64,000 bases of DNA. It comes from Chrysemys picta bellii (lineage: Eukaryota; Chordata; Testudines; Emydidae). Each line of letters starts with the position of its first letter. Position 1 is the stretch's first letter. A program made the translations under genes and the position numbers. Below, piece after piece: positions 44,216 to 54,650 of this stretch. The notes under the pieces were generated by a model. That model searched no databases, was not told the DNA's origin, and saw only the letters and a list, made by a program, of their open reading frames with translations. The DNA lies in contig NC_088791.1 of NCBI RefSeq assembly GCF_011386835.1, forward strand, positions 14,198,998 through 14,262,997, read 5' to 3'.

Positions 44216-46069
44216 GGTTTAGCGTTTGACTAAGAATTCACAACCAGTTATTTATATGGCACATTTAGGCCCTTTTCAGTATGTTGAGTTGTCTGACAAC
44301 AAACTGTGATTTCTTAATCCCCACCCGCCATTTGCAATTGTTCAACATGTTTTGTGAGTACATAATTCAACCAAGGTGTAGATTTAAAAGGTCTCACATT
44401 TACTGCTCAATGAAGTATTCAGTGACCCCATTCTGTAATTTGACATGGCTACTAATGTTCCTGACTGGATGGACTAATTTTTTAAAAAGGATTAGTCCTT
44501 TTTTGCCAAGAATGAATTCACCTTTTTCTGTCTCTCTGTTGAGTGCCAGAGCTCTGGCCAGGGGATGGGTGTTTGGGAGAACTTCTATGTGTATTTACCA
44601 TCCCAGGTATACCAGTATTGCTTACATTTGCCAAATACATTCACTGAATTCAATAGTTCCTATTTTAAGTCATGTTTTCATCTACCCTTCCAAAGTGATC
44701 TGGAATATAAATAATTTGAGACATTTTACTAAGTCTTGGCAATTTCTTTCCATTTTCCTTCTCTTTATTATAATTCAATTTATTTGTGCTTCAAATATGC
44801 CTAGAGGCCCCAACTGAGATCAAGGCCCCATTTTCCTGGGAACGATACATTTGCCTAGCAAATGACTTCTTTCCCATGCCCGGCCTCTCTCATATATCTA
44901 ATGAATGACCAATAGTTGTGGCTAGACCACCCCTTTTCCCCAGGTTTAGTTGTCTAGCTGGATAGTTTCTTGAGGGCTCTGTGTGTGTATATAGAAATCT
45001 AGGGGAAACTGTGTTCATGAAGAAAGTATGAATTAGTTTATAAAAAAAAAAAAAAATCTTTAAAACCTGTTTTCTGGAACTGAGTATTTTTGGCATTGAC
45101 AGTTCCCATAAAGAGAAAGCTAATGATTTTCTTCTGAGCATAATATGCGGATAATTAAGATAATGTTTTTTTTAGCAATCTGAAGTGTTTAACAGCCTTC
45201 AGACAATATAAATCTTTTTTGCACCATTCATATATTTAATTTAACTATGCCACAAAACTGCAGAAAGAAATATAATCGCTTGCATAATTGCACAGACACA
45301 TTGAAGATGATATTTTCCCCATCCTCTGCTTGGTAACGTCTTACATAACTAGGCAATTGAAGTTATTTTTTTAAACTATGAATAATTTAAGATTGAAGTA
45401 TGAATCATTTGATCTCAGTTTATCATTTGATCTCTTGCTGTTTAGAAGTGTGTATGCATAATATGGTATATACACACATGTATGTGAATATACATGTGGG
45501 TATGAATGTGCTCATGACATGTAGTCAACAATCACACTTTTAGAACAATCAGCAGGGTACTGTGAGGTTACTTAAGAGAAGAGTTGTTGGGAAACTCTCT
45601 TTGATTATATGGAGCAAAGTTTTGCTGGTAATATTGCTGAGAGAAGTTTGGTTGGATTTTTTGTTTTATGGGATAATTCGGCCAATGTGACATTCCCCAG
45701 ACACTTTGTCACTGACAGCAACTAAAGCACTTGGTGGTCTTTGGTTTGAGCTAAGTTCTTGAGGACTGTTTATGAATAAAACATTTTGTGTGTGTGTATA
45801 TATGACTGTTCTGATGCTGTTCAGAAAGATAAGACAAAAGTCTAGTGGACAAGTTTGAGTTTAAAATGCATCCTTTTGCCCAGAGAGAATGACATAGAAT
45901 GTTCTAACGGAAACTGTTGCTACTATACATCAAATGTTCTCCTATAATTTGGGCCTTCATGTGTCATGATTGCCAACTGTTCTTGTGCTGATTCATCATG
46001 GAGCAAATCCAGTATGGTAGCTGTGGAGGGGCCTAAATGCATTGATACCATGCAGCTGCATGGATCCAC
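44216..46069. other. No gene seen
   Basis: An open frame of 178 codons (44281-44817, plus) has no recognisable domain, and a MIR-like end (GCCTAGAGGCCCCAACTGAG) overlaps its 3' end. AT-rich otherwise, with a short A tract near 45041. Confidence 0.4.
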
Positions 46070-46178
46070 TGTAGAGAGGAAGAAGTGGGCTGTAGTCCAC
46101 AAAAGCTTATGCTCTAATAAATTTGTTAGTCTCTAAGGTGCCACAAGTACTCCTGTTCTTCTTTTTGTAGAGAGGAAG
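46070..46178 (+). mobile_element. Short Penelope/SINE-type unit, 5'-truncated, exact 13-bp target duplication
   Basis: TGTAGAGAGGAAG flanks both ends (46070-46082 and 46166-46178). The inserted 83 bases begin at AAGTGGGCTG, i.e. at the start of the stem II hairpin, so CTGAnGA is not part of the insertion. Stem GTGGGC, loop TGTA, GTCCAC, then AAAA, GCTTATGCTC and the common tail. The break lies inside the hammerhead-like motif. Confidence 0.93.
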
Positions 46179-46384
46179 TGCGCTGTAGTTCTGAGGCTGC
46201 AGTTGCAGAAGCTAGTTTAAGAAGGAGAATTTTGCTTCTTGCGTCTGCCCAGTGCAGTCAGGCTGTGCTCTGGGGAGAGAATTTGGCCATAAACTATCAT
46301 GCAAAGCCACTCCTGCATTTATATTGGACAATAAATTGTGTAAGGTATGTGAATGAAGTCAGTAAAATAGAGACATTAACATCT

Positions 46385-46527
46385 GTAAGGCTGATTGTAA
46401 ATTTTCCTTCAAAACACTTCTTTGACAGAAAATAGAGTTTTTTCTGTAAATGAAATTTTCTCCAGAAAATTGTCCGATTTCTTCAACAACATTGAAATAC
46501 TTTTTTCCATCAGTTTGTGGCTGAAAT
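46385..46527. repeat. A/T-rich strand-switching repeat
   Basis: CCTTCAAAACACTTC, GTAAATGAAATTTTCTCC and AGAAAATTGTCCGA words resemble 32120-32510 and 52560-52750. Confidence 0.35.
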
Positions 46528-47289
46528 AGGGTTGCCAACTTTCTAATTGCACAAAACCAAACACCCTTGCCCCACCCCCTGCCCTTCCATGAAGCCCTAT
46601 CCGTTCTTTGAGATGCTGCCCCCACTTGCTTCTGCCCTCCTGTCTACATCACTTGCTCTCCTACACCCTCACTCACATTAACTAGGCTGGGGCAGGGTGT
46701 GGGGATGTGAGAGGGGGTGAGGGCTCCAGCTGGGGGTGCAGGCTCCAGGATGGCACCAGAAATGAGGGGTTCACGGTGCAGGAGAGGGCTCTGGGATGGG
46801 TCGGGGGATGGGGGGGTGAGGGTACCAGCTCGGACTGTGGGCTCTGGGGTGGGGCTAGGGATGAGAGGTTCAGGGTGCAGGAAGGGGCTTCAGGCTTGGG
46901 CCAAGAGGTTTGGAGTGTGGGAGAGGGTTTAGGACTGGGACAGGGGGTTCAGGTGTGTGAGGGGGTGCAGGCTCTGCCTGGGGGTGTGGGCTCTCGGGTG
47001 GGGCCAGGGATGAGTGGTTTGGGGTGCAGCAGGGGGATCCAGGCTGGGGCAAAGGGGTTTGGAGTGCGGGAGGGGGCTCCAGGCTGGGGGCGAGGGGTTT
47101 GGAGTGCGGGCGGGGATGCGGGGTCTGGGAGGGAGTTTGGGTGCAGGAGGGGGCTTAGGGCTGGGGTTGGGTTGCCAGTGGGGGTGTGGGGTCTTGAAGG
47201 AAGTTAGAGTACGGGAGGGGGTTCTGACCTGGGGCAGGGGATTCGGGTGCGGGCTCCAGCTGAGTGGCACTTACCTCAGGAGGCTCTCC
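46528..47289. mobile_element. G-rich DNA element of the GGGTTGCCAAC type, left part
   Basis: The left end AGGGTTGCCAACTTTC is the same kind as that of 50740-50860. The rest (46690-47270) is a G-rich array of irregular units built on GGGGTGCAGGAGGGGGCT and GGCTGGGGCA, with dozens of GGG runs on the plus strand. The right end is not seen because the CR1 at 47290 follows; it may have inserted into this element. The long open frames (up to 166 codons) are Gly-rich artefacts. Confidence 0.65.
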
Positions 47290-48653
47290 TGGCTAACCTA
47301 GTGAGGAGGGCTTTAAATTAGGTTCACCGGGGGAAGGAGACCAAAGCCCTGAGGTAAGTGGGGAAGTGGGATACCGGGAGGAAGCACGAGCAGGAGAGTG
47401 CAAGAGGGGAGGACTCATGTCTCAGACTGAGAAAGCAGGACAATCAGCGAGTTATCTTAAGTGCCTATACACAAATGTAAGAAGCCTGGGAAACAAGCAG
47501 GGAGAACTGGAGGACCTGGCACAGTCAAGGAACTATGATGATTGGAATAACAGAGACTTTGTGGGCTAACTCACATGACTGGAGTACTGTCATGGATGGA
47601 TATAAACTGTTCAGGAAGGACAGGCAGGGCAGAAAAGGTGAGGGAGTTGCATTGTATGTAAGAGAGGAGTATGACTGCTCAGAGCTCCGGTATGAAACTG
47701 CAGAAAAACCTGAGAGTCTCTGGATTAAGTTTAGAAGTGTGAGCAACAAGGGTGATGTTGTGGTGGGAGTCTGCTATAGATCACCAGACCAGGGGGATGA
47801 GATGGACGAGGCTTTCTTCCGACAACTAGCAGAAGTTACTAGATCACAGGCCCTGGTTCTCATGGGAGACTTTAATCACCCTGATATCTGCTGGGAGAGC
47901 AATATAGCAGTGCACAGACAATCCAGGAAGTTTTTGGAAAGGGGACAATTTCCTGGTGCAAGTGCTGGAGGAACCAACTAGGGGCAGAGCTTTTCTAGAC
48001 CTGCTGTTCACAAACCGGGAAGAATTAGTAGGGGAAGCAAAAGTGGATGGGAACCTGGGAGGCAGTGACCATGAGATGGTCGAGTTCAGGATCCTGACAC
48101 AAGGAAGGAAGGAGAGCAGCAGAATATGGACCCTGGACTTCAGAAAAGCAGACTTTGACTCCCTTAGGGAACTGATGGGCAGGATCCCCTGGGAGAATAA
48201 CAGGAGGGGGAAAGGAGTCCAGCAAAGCTAGCTGTATTTTAAAGAATCCTTATTGAGGTTGCAGGAAAAAAACATCCTGATATGTAGAAAGAATAGTAAA
48301 TATGGCAGGTGACCAGCTTGGCTAAACAGTGAAATCCTTGCTAATCTTAAACACAAAAAAGAAGCTTACAAGAAGTGGAAAATTGGACAAATGACCAGGG
48401 AGGAGTATAAAAATATTGCTCAGGCATGCAGGAGTGAAATCAGGAAGGCCAAATCACACTTGGAGTTGCACCTAGCAAGAAATGTTAAGAGTAACAAGAA
48501 GGGTTTCTTCAGGTATGTTAGCAATAAGAAGAAAGTCAAGGAAAGTGTGGGCCCCTTACTGAATGAGGAAGGCAACCTAGCAGGATTGGTCCTGCTTTGA
48601 GCAGGGGGTTGGACTAGATGACCTCCTGAGGTCCCTTCCAACCTTGATATTCT
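47290..48653 (+). pseudogene. CR1 LINE: 5' UTR and endonuclease part of ORF2, frameshifted
   Basis: Starts with GGCTAACCTAGTGAGGAGGG as in the copy at 6345. The endonuclease motifs appear in order across frames: YTNVRSLGNK (47471), GITETLWANSHDW (47543), LMGDFNHPDICWE (47859) and [10 protein letters not shown] (48068). These are the catalytic N, E, GDFN and SDH motifs of an AP-like endonuclease that nicks target DNA. There are at least two frame changes (after SRNYDD and near 47950) and a stop. The first is a frameshift in the YDIIGI-type stretch. A further CR1 tail is nested at 48591-48659. Confidence 0.92.
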
Positions 48654-48663
48654 ATGATTCTAG
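48587..48663 (+). mobile_element. CR1 3' tail nested inside CR1 ORF2
   Basis: GGTCCTGCTTTGAGCAGGGG through TATTCTATGATTCTA is a complete ~70-base CR1 tail. CTAG occurs on both sides (48587-48590 and 48660-48663). Removing 48591-48663 restores AACCTAG-TGACAGAGG, the expected ORF2 sequence. A stop in the tail ends the upstream frame after EGNLAGLVLL. Confidence 0.9.
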
Positions 48664-50267
48664 TGACAGAGGATGTGGAAAAAGCTAATGTTTTCAATGC
48701 TTTTTTTGCCTCTGTCTTCACAAACAAGGTCAGCTCCCAGACTGCTGCATTCGGCAGCACAGTACGGGGAGAAGGTGACCAGCCCTCTGTGGAGAAAGAA
48801 GTGGTTTGGGACTATTTAGAAAAACTGGACAAGCACAAGTCCATGAGGCCGGATGCACTGCATCCGAGAGTGCTAAAGGAGTTAGCGGATGTGATTGCAG
48901 AGCCATTGGCCATTATCTTTGAAAATTCATGGCGATCAGGGGAGGTCCTGGATGACTGGAAAAAGGCTAATGTAGTGCCCACATTTAAAAAAGGGAAGAA
49001 GGAGGATCCGGGGAACTACAGGCCAGTCAGCCTCACCTCAGTCCCTGGAAAAATCATGGAGCAGGTCCTCAAGGAATCAATTCTGAAGCACTTAGAGGAG
49101 AGGAAAGTGATCAGGAACAGTCAGCATGGATTCACCAAGGGCAAATCATGCCTGACTAAACTAATTGCCTTCTATGAGGAGAAAGAAGTGGATGTATTAT
49201 TCCTTAACTTTAGCAAAGTTTTTGATATGATCTCCCACAGTATTCTTGCTGGCAAGTTAAAGAAGTATGGGCTGGATGAATGGACTATAAGGTGGATAGA
49301 AAGCTGGCTAGATCGTCAGGCTCAATGGGTAGTGATCAATGGTTCCACGTCTAGTTGGCAGCCGGTTTCAAGCAGAGTGCCCCAAAGATTGGTCCTGGGG
49401 CCGGTATTGTTCAATATCTTCATTAATGATCTGGAGGATGGCGTGGACTGCACTCTCAGCAAGTTTGCAGATTACACTAAACTGGGAGGAGTGGTAGATA
49501 CGCTGGAGGGTAGGGATAGGATACAGAGGAACCTAGACAAATTAGAGGATTGGGCCAAAAGAAACCTGATGAGGTTCTACAAGGACAAGTGCAGAGTCCT
49601 GCACTTAGGACAGAAGAATCCCATTCACTGTTACAGACTAGGGACCGAATGGCTAGGCAGCAGTTCTGCAGAAAAGGACCTAGGGGTTACAGTGGACGAG
49701 AAGCTGGATATGAGTCAACAGTGTGCCCTTGTTGCCAAGAAGGCTAACAACATTTTGGGCTGTATAAGTAGGGGCATTGCCAGCAGATTGAGGGACGTGA
49801 TCATTCCCCTCCATTCGACATTGGTGAGGCCTCATCTGGAGTATTGTGTCCAGTTTTGGGCCCCACACTACAAGGAGGATGTGGAAAAATTGGAAAGAGT
49901 CCAGCGGAGGGCAACAAAAATGATTAGGGGGCTGGAGCACATGACTTACGAGGAGAGGCTGAGGGAACTGGGATTGTTTAGTCTGCAGAAGAGAAGAATG
50001 AGGGGGGATTTGATAGCTGCTTTCAACTACCTGAAAGGGGGTTCCAAAGAGGATGGAGCTAGGCTGTTCTCAGTGGTAGCAGATGACAGAACAAGGAGTA
50101 ATGGTCTCAAGTTGCAGTGGGGGAGGTTTAGGTTGGATATTAGGAAAAACTATTTCACTAGGAGGATGGTGAAGCACTGGAATGGGTTACCTAGGGAGGT
50201 GGTGGAATCTCCTTCCTTAGAGGTTTTTAAGGTCAGGCTTGACAAAGCCCTGGCTGGGATGATTTAG
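48654..50267 (+). pseudogene. CR1 LINE ORF2 reverse transcriptase, 537 codons open but catalytic residues changed
   Basis: It would have reverse-transcribed CR1 RNA at the nicked target. Motifs in order: [20 protein letters not shown] with [13 protein letters not shown], then [18 protein letters not shown], then palm box [15 protein letters not shown], then [20 protein letters not shown], then box [12 protein letters not shown]. Two palm aspartates are altered: the DF of box A reads NF, and the ADD of box C reads ADY. So the RT is predicted inactive. The frame then continues through [22 protein letters not shown] and the conserved C-terminal [37 protein letters not shown] to the stop near 50265. 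Compared with other local copies it is the most complete and youngest-looking. Confidence 0.93.
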
Positions 50268-50353
50268 TTGGGAATTGGTCCTGGTTTGAGCATGGGGTTG
50301 GACTAGATGACCTCCTGAGGTCCCTTCCAACCCTGTTATTCTATGATTCTATG
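50268..50353 (+). repeat. CR1 LINE 3' UTR and terminal repeat
   Basis: Follows directly the RT frame: GGTCCTGGTTTGAGCATGGG, GACTAGATGACCTCCTGAGG and CTATGATTCTATGA. The end defines the 3' boundary of the copy at about 50353. Confidence 0.92.
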
Positions 50354-50739
50354 ACCTTTTCCATCCAGCTCTGGTCCATACAGATAAAATCAGAACTTTT
50401 GCTGTAAAATCCTTCTCACTGCCACCACAAGTCCGCTAACTGCCCTCACTTCATGGGCAGAACTACCTCCAATGTAATATCCATTGGAAGCATAGGTTGG
50501 GATTTGCAAACGCCCCCAGCAGTTACCAAACTCTGTTCCCATTAATGCCAAAAATAAAATGTACCATGCTTAAAATAAAGTTTTTACTTTTATTAGCCTT
50601 AGCCCTGTATACATAACTAGGGCTATTTGGTGACATTCACTATTGAAATGAGGCTGCTAGGAAGTCAGACCATTCCCTAGCTGCTTGATATCTGAATATA
50701 TACCTTAGTGATGCTTCAGAGAATTTAACGGCTGAAGTT
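50354..50739. other. No gene seen
   Basis: No recognisable gene or repeat. Confidence 0.35.
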
Positions 50740-50860
50740 AGGGTTGCCAACCCTCCAGGATTGGCCTGGAGTCGCCAGGAATTAAAGATTAATCTTTAAT
50801 AAAAGATTATGTCATGCAAAGAAACTTCCAGGAAAATGTCCATCCAAAATTGGAAACCCT
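50740..50860. mobile_element. Short GGGTTGCCAAC-type MITE
   Basis: AGGGTTGCCAACCCTCCAGG on the left and TTGGAAACCCT on the right are inverted ends. GATTAATCTTTAATAAAAGATT inside is an inverted core. GCTGAAG occurs just outside both ends (50731 and 50862), a possible 7-8 bp duplication. Confidence 0.8.
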
Positions 50861-51064
50861 CGCTGAAGCATGGTTTAGATCTAGCAACACTGAAGAAATT
50901 GCCAAATAATTTTGACCTGATTTAATATAGTTTTGTGAAAACTTGGCACAAGGAGCATTAAAAGGGGTATCAGCAAATCCATGCTGAGAGCTCATATAAT
51001 ATTCAATACTTACATTGTTCATTTTATCCATAACTCTGAATCAGCTTTAAAAAGGTGAGTAGGA
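50861..51064. other. No gene seen
   Basis: Short AT-rich spacer. Confidence 0.3.
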
Positions 51065-51225
51065 GCCACTATCATTGTTTTACAGGTAGGTTAAATTCGA
51101 TAGCATCCAAAGAAACAAGTGATTTTTTCCTAAAGTCACACAGCAAGTCAGCAGCAAGCACTGGGACTAGAACCTCTGGTCTCCTAACCAGTGCTGCGTC
51201 CTATCTAGCTGGACCATGCTAATTC
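51065..51225 (-). repeat. MIR-type SINE
   Basis: CTATCATTGTTTTACAGGTAG, AAGTCACACAGCAAGTCAGC and ACTAGAACCTCTGGTCTCC are antisense MIR blocks. Confidence 0.75.
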
Positions 51226-51999
51226 CAGCCTATATGTGTAAGAACAACTTAGGATACTTACATTCAAAAGATATTCACCTCTTTCTACAACTCTTCCATC
51301 ATCAAAGCCCCATACTCACTGGTCAAGTGGAAATAGTGGAGCATGACAGCATAATATGATGACTTAATTAGCTTATAAAGCATATTTCCTGCAGAAGCAA
51401 TGCCCGGCATTATGCACGTAAACTACATTACCATTAAATTGAACTTCTACGGGAAGGCAAGACAAGCCTTCAAGAAAGCCTTAAGAGTAAAATCTTTCAT
51501 TGCTCCAAAAGATTAAACCCATGCCAAAGGGCAGTGGAAGTTACAGGGAAGGGGATTGCTCAATAGTTCAGGGATTAATCACAAGATGTGTATAATATGC
51601 AGGCACTGTAAAAGTAATTATGCATTTAAGAATCCAGTGTAGAATCATAAATATCGGTGTGATAGGCTGGTATTTGTAAGTGACCATTCTAACTGCTTCT
51701 CCCCTTCACTTGCATGAATTGAGTCCTGGGTTCTTTTTTGTGATGCTTGATACTCCACCCAAGGTGACACTGCCTGTGTCCAAGCCACAAGGGGTGTTGT
51801 CACTTAGGACAATACATAATGCTACTACTGCTGGCAAAGAGCATGAAACCCAGTACACGAGAAATAAAGTACATCAACATAAAACCCAACAGAGAAACAA
51901 CACAGCCCAAAATAAGGGGGGCACATTATAGGAAGTAGGAAAATAGGATCGGGGAAAGGAAAAGTTAGGGTGAACTAATAAGTATTAAATCATCAATAA
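51226..51999. other. No gene seen
   Basis: No recognisable gene or repeat. Confidence 0.35.
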
Positions 52000-52460
52000 A
52001 TTTCCCACCTCCCAACACTCACAAGTTCTCCCAACCCCCAGCTCCTTCTCTGGCACCTTCCCAGGCAGGAGGTACACCAAGGAAGAATCCAGACACAAGC
52101 ACTATGAACACTGGCTGACTTTAACAAAAAGGGTCCCCGTACAGTGTCCTCACCTCTGAGTGGGGAAAGGTCTTCTCCTGGCTCCCTGATCTGCAGTCCT
52201 GGGGAGGTCGCAACTGGCTCTCAGAAGCTGGTGCCAAGTCAGATCTCTGCCACTCTGAATGCTGATCAGTGCAGGGCTGGAACTGCCTGACCCACGTGCT
52301 AGGTCCCACCAGTAATTGAAGGACTCCCTTTGTGGGGAGGGGGAGTTAATCAGAGGCTCCCTGAGCTGTTCTGCTTCTATCTCTGCTATCCCACTACTGC
52401 AAACTTAGTGGCAACATTTGCTGAAGGCTCTGTCCCTGAAGAAGACCTCACACTGAAAGA
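52000..52460. other. Possible degraded LTR-type repeat
   Basis: CTCCTGGCTCCCTGATCTGCAG and neighbouring pyrimidine-rich words resemble 53800-54370 in composition. I see no LTR ends or retroviral gene. Tentative. Confidence 0.22.
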
Positions 52461-52554
52461 TGTTTGTGGATGTAAATCCAATTTCAAGATGAAAAAGGTC
52501 TGACATGGCTACAATAATTGATGGTGGGAGGCCATTATTTGTAAATTAAGACTG

Positions 52555-52760
52555 TAGCTAAAGGAGATCAAAGATTTTCGGCTGAAACTTTTGACAAACA
52601 TGTTTCTTTTCCAAAGCGAGTACGTTCTACAAAAGCCTCTATTTTATTCAAAGTGTTCCAGTTTAATCCAAAACCTGTTTTTTTCCCTAAAACTGAAAAT
52701 TTAATTAGAAAATATTCACCATTTCCAACAACTTTACTTGTCACATAGTGGGTCTTAAGA
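52555..52760. repeat. A/T-rich strand-switching repeat
   Basis: Words such as CTGAAACTTTTGACAAAC and GAAAATTTAATTAGAAAATATTC place it with 32120-32510. Confidence 0.35.
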
Positions 52761-53078
52761 GACACTGGGCTCCTGCTGGATGCACAGGTAGCAGCCATGT
52801 CCAAGAACCTGACTGTTCTTTCCATCTGTACCTAATACGCTGAGTGTGCCTTTGCCACCTTGAGAATAGAAAGCCCAAGACCACACTTTGAATTCTGCTC
52901 AGAAGTCCATATGACTATATCTGGAGGCCATTCAGAAGCTGAAAATAACCCAGAGTGGGGTAGCTCACTTGTAAAGTGGAACCTTTCCTTTGGGATCACA
53001 TATCACCCGTGTTCTTTAAGCTATGCTGGCTAGTCATAGGCTTTCAGGTAGAATTCAAAGTGTGGGCTTAGACTTTCT

Positions 53079-53670
53079 AGGGTATCTACACTGCTATCAG
53101 GAGGTGTGATTGGAGCACATATGCCTGAGCTAGCTTGCTAAAATAGCAGTATAGTCATGATAGCATGGGCTACCTGCCCAAATACCTACCCTACCCCAGG
53201 GGTTCTCAATTTTTTTTTCTTTCTGAGCCTCCCCCCCCCAAGCAACATGCTTTTAAAAACTTCACGGCCCAGCTGTGCCACAACAACTGTTTTTTTGCAT
53301 ATAAAAGCCAGAACTGGCTTTAGGGATAGCAAACAGGGCAATTGCCTGGGGCCCCACACCACAGGGGGGTCTCGCAAAGGTAAGTTGCTCAGGCTTCAGC
53401 CCCACATGGCAGGGCTCAGGGCCCTGGGTTGTAGTCCCGTGCAGCAAGGTTTTGACTTTCTGCCCTGGGTTTTAGAGAGTCTAATGCCGGTCATGCTTGG
53501 TGGACCCCCTGAAATCTGTTTGTGGCCCCCCCAGGGGGGCCCTAGACCCCTGGTTGTGAACCACTGCCACAGCCCATGCAGCCACCCATGCCACTGTGGC
53601 TAGACTGCTATTTTTTAGCAAGCTATCTCCATCAAAGCTAGCTTGGGTATTCCTACACATGCTGTAATCC
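53079..53670. mobile_element. MITE split by a hAT-like element
   Basis: The outer element has GGGTATCTACACTGCTATC on the left and GGGTATTCCTACACATG on the right. The inner halves AGCTAGCTTGCTAAAATAGCAGT and ACTGCTATTTTTTAGCAAGCT are inverted. The inner element 53197-53566 has ends CAGGGGTTCTCAAT and, reverse-complemented, CAGTGGTTCACAACC, hAT-like, with only a weak 8-bp flank match (CCCTACCC, CCACAGCC). Confidence 0.7.
53197..53566. mobile_element. hAT-like nonautonomous element nested in a MITE
   Basis: Terminal inverted repeats CAGGGGTTCTCAA/TTGTGAACCACTG. The interior holds CCTGGGGCCCC and CCCCCCAGGGGGGCC. No transposase. Flanks are not a clean duplication. Confidence 0.65.
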
Positions 53671-54462
53671 TACTTCCTGACTATACTGTAGCCAGATGCC
53701 TGAAGTCCTAAATAACATGGGGTAGGGTTACCTGAGAGATCACACCTTTCTTCATGCCCTGCTACTGCAGTTGCAATCAGTGGAGGAACTCTTACTTGAG
53801 CTCCCTTGATATAGAATAGGGGGAAGGGCATTCCCTGGGAGCCTCCGTGGCTCAGTAACTCCATACCGCTGTCTGGATTTGTTAGCCTTCCAGACATGTG
53901 TAGTAGCACATCCTCACCTCATGGGTGTCTTGTCTCTGGTTACAGTGTTGACCAGGGTTCTTGTCTATAGCACTTCCCCAGGGCTCTCCCTTGGACTTTC
54001 AATGGTCTGTCTGGTCTTTGCGCTCTGTGGCTTGGCCTTCCAGCCAAGTCACATAAAAGTCTAAATCCCTTCCAGAGTAGCACAAACAAGTCCAAACAAA
54101 TCTTCAAACTAATAGCCCTTCCACCCATCTCCAGCTGTGGTTCCCTTGATAGCTCTTTCTCATGGTTTCCACTGCAGGGGCCTAACCTGCTCCTGTACTG
54201 TTCTTTTACCATTGTTTCCTGTCTCTTAAACCCTAACCCAGAGCATCTCACCCCCAAAAAGACCTGTCTCCTCCGTGATCTCTCCCCAATCTATTTATAA
54301 GGCCTAGCTCCATCTCTGCTGTCCAGGAGGCAATTAATCACTCCCAGCTGTGGCATGTAAGTAATTAAGGTTCTTTCCCTTGCTTTCCAGATGATCAGGA
54401 TTAACCCCCATCACAACATGCTCCAAGGCTCACCATTTCCTTCTGGTATTTGGGATAGGAAG
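53671..54462. other. Possible degraded LTR-type repeat
   Basis: Words CTCCGTGGCTCAGTAACTCC, TGTCCAGGAGGCAATTAATC and CCCAGCTGTGGCATGTAAG resemble a turtle LTR-type repeat I recall, and CAGGGCTCTCCCTTGG recurs as in 19741-20940. No ends are defined. Low confidence. Confidence 0.25.
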
Positions 54463-54650
54463 CATAGAATCTCAGAGTTGGAAGGGACCTCAGGAGGTCA
54501 TCAAGTCCAACCTCCTGCTCAAAGCAGGACCAATCCCCAACTTTTTTTTTTTTTTTTTTGCCCCAGATCCCTAAATGACCTCCTCAAGGATTAAACTCAC
54601 AACTCTAGGTTTAGCAGGCCAGTGCTCAAACCACTGAGCTATCCCTCCCC
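54463..54650 (-). mobile_element. tRNA-headed, CR1-tailed SINE with T-tract linker
   Basis: On the minus strand it starts GGGATAGCTCAGTGGTTTGAGC (box A TAGCTCAGTGG), then a CCTGCTAAACCTAG arm, GTGAGTTTAATCC (box B-like), then a 17-19-base T/A linker and the CR1 tail CTCCTGAGGTCCCTTCC through GAGATTCTATG. It shares its order with 37688-37861 but has a longer CR1 part. Confidence 0.88.

Noticed and set aside
44281..44817. 178-codon open frame, plus strand
   Set aside because: No recognisable motif, composition like random AT-rich translation, overlaps a MIR-like end at its 3' side.
46707..47207. 166-codon Gly-rich open frame
   Set aside because: Produced by a G-rich tandem array; alternative frames and strands are equally open.
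54601..54650. Possible tRNA gene (A box and B box)
   Set aside because: The cloverleaf is incomplete and runs into a CR1 tail; it is the head of a SINE, as at 37830.
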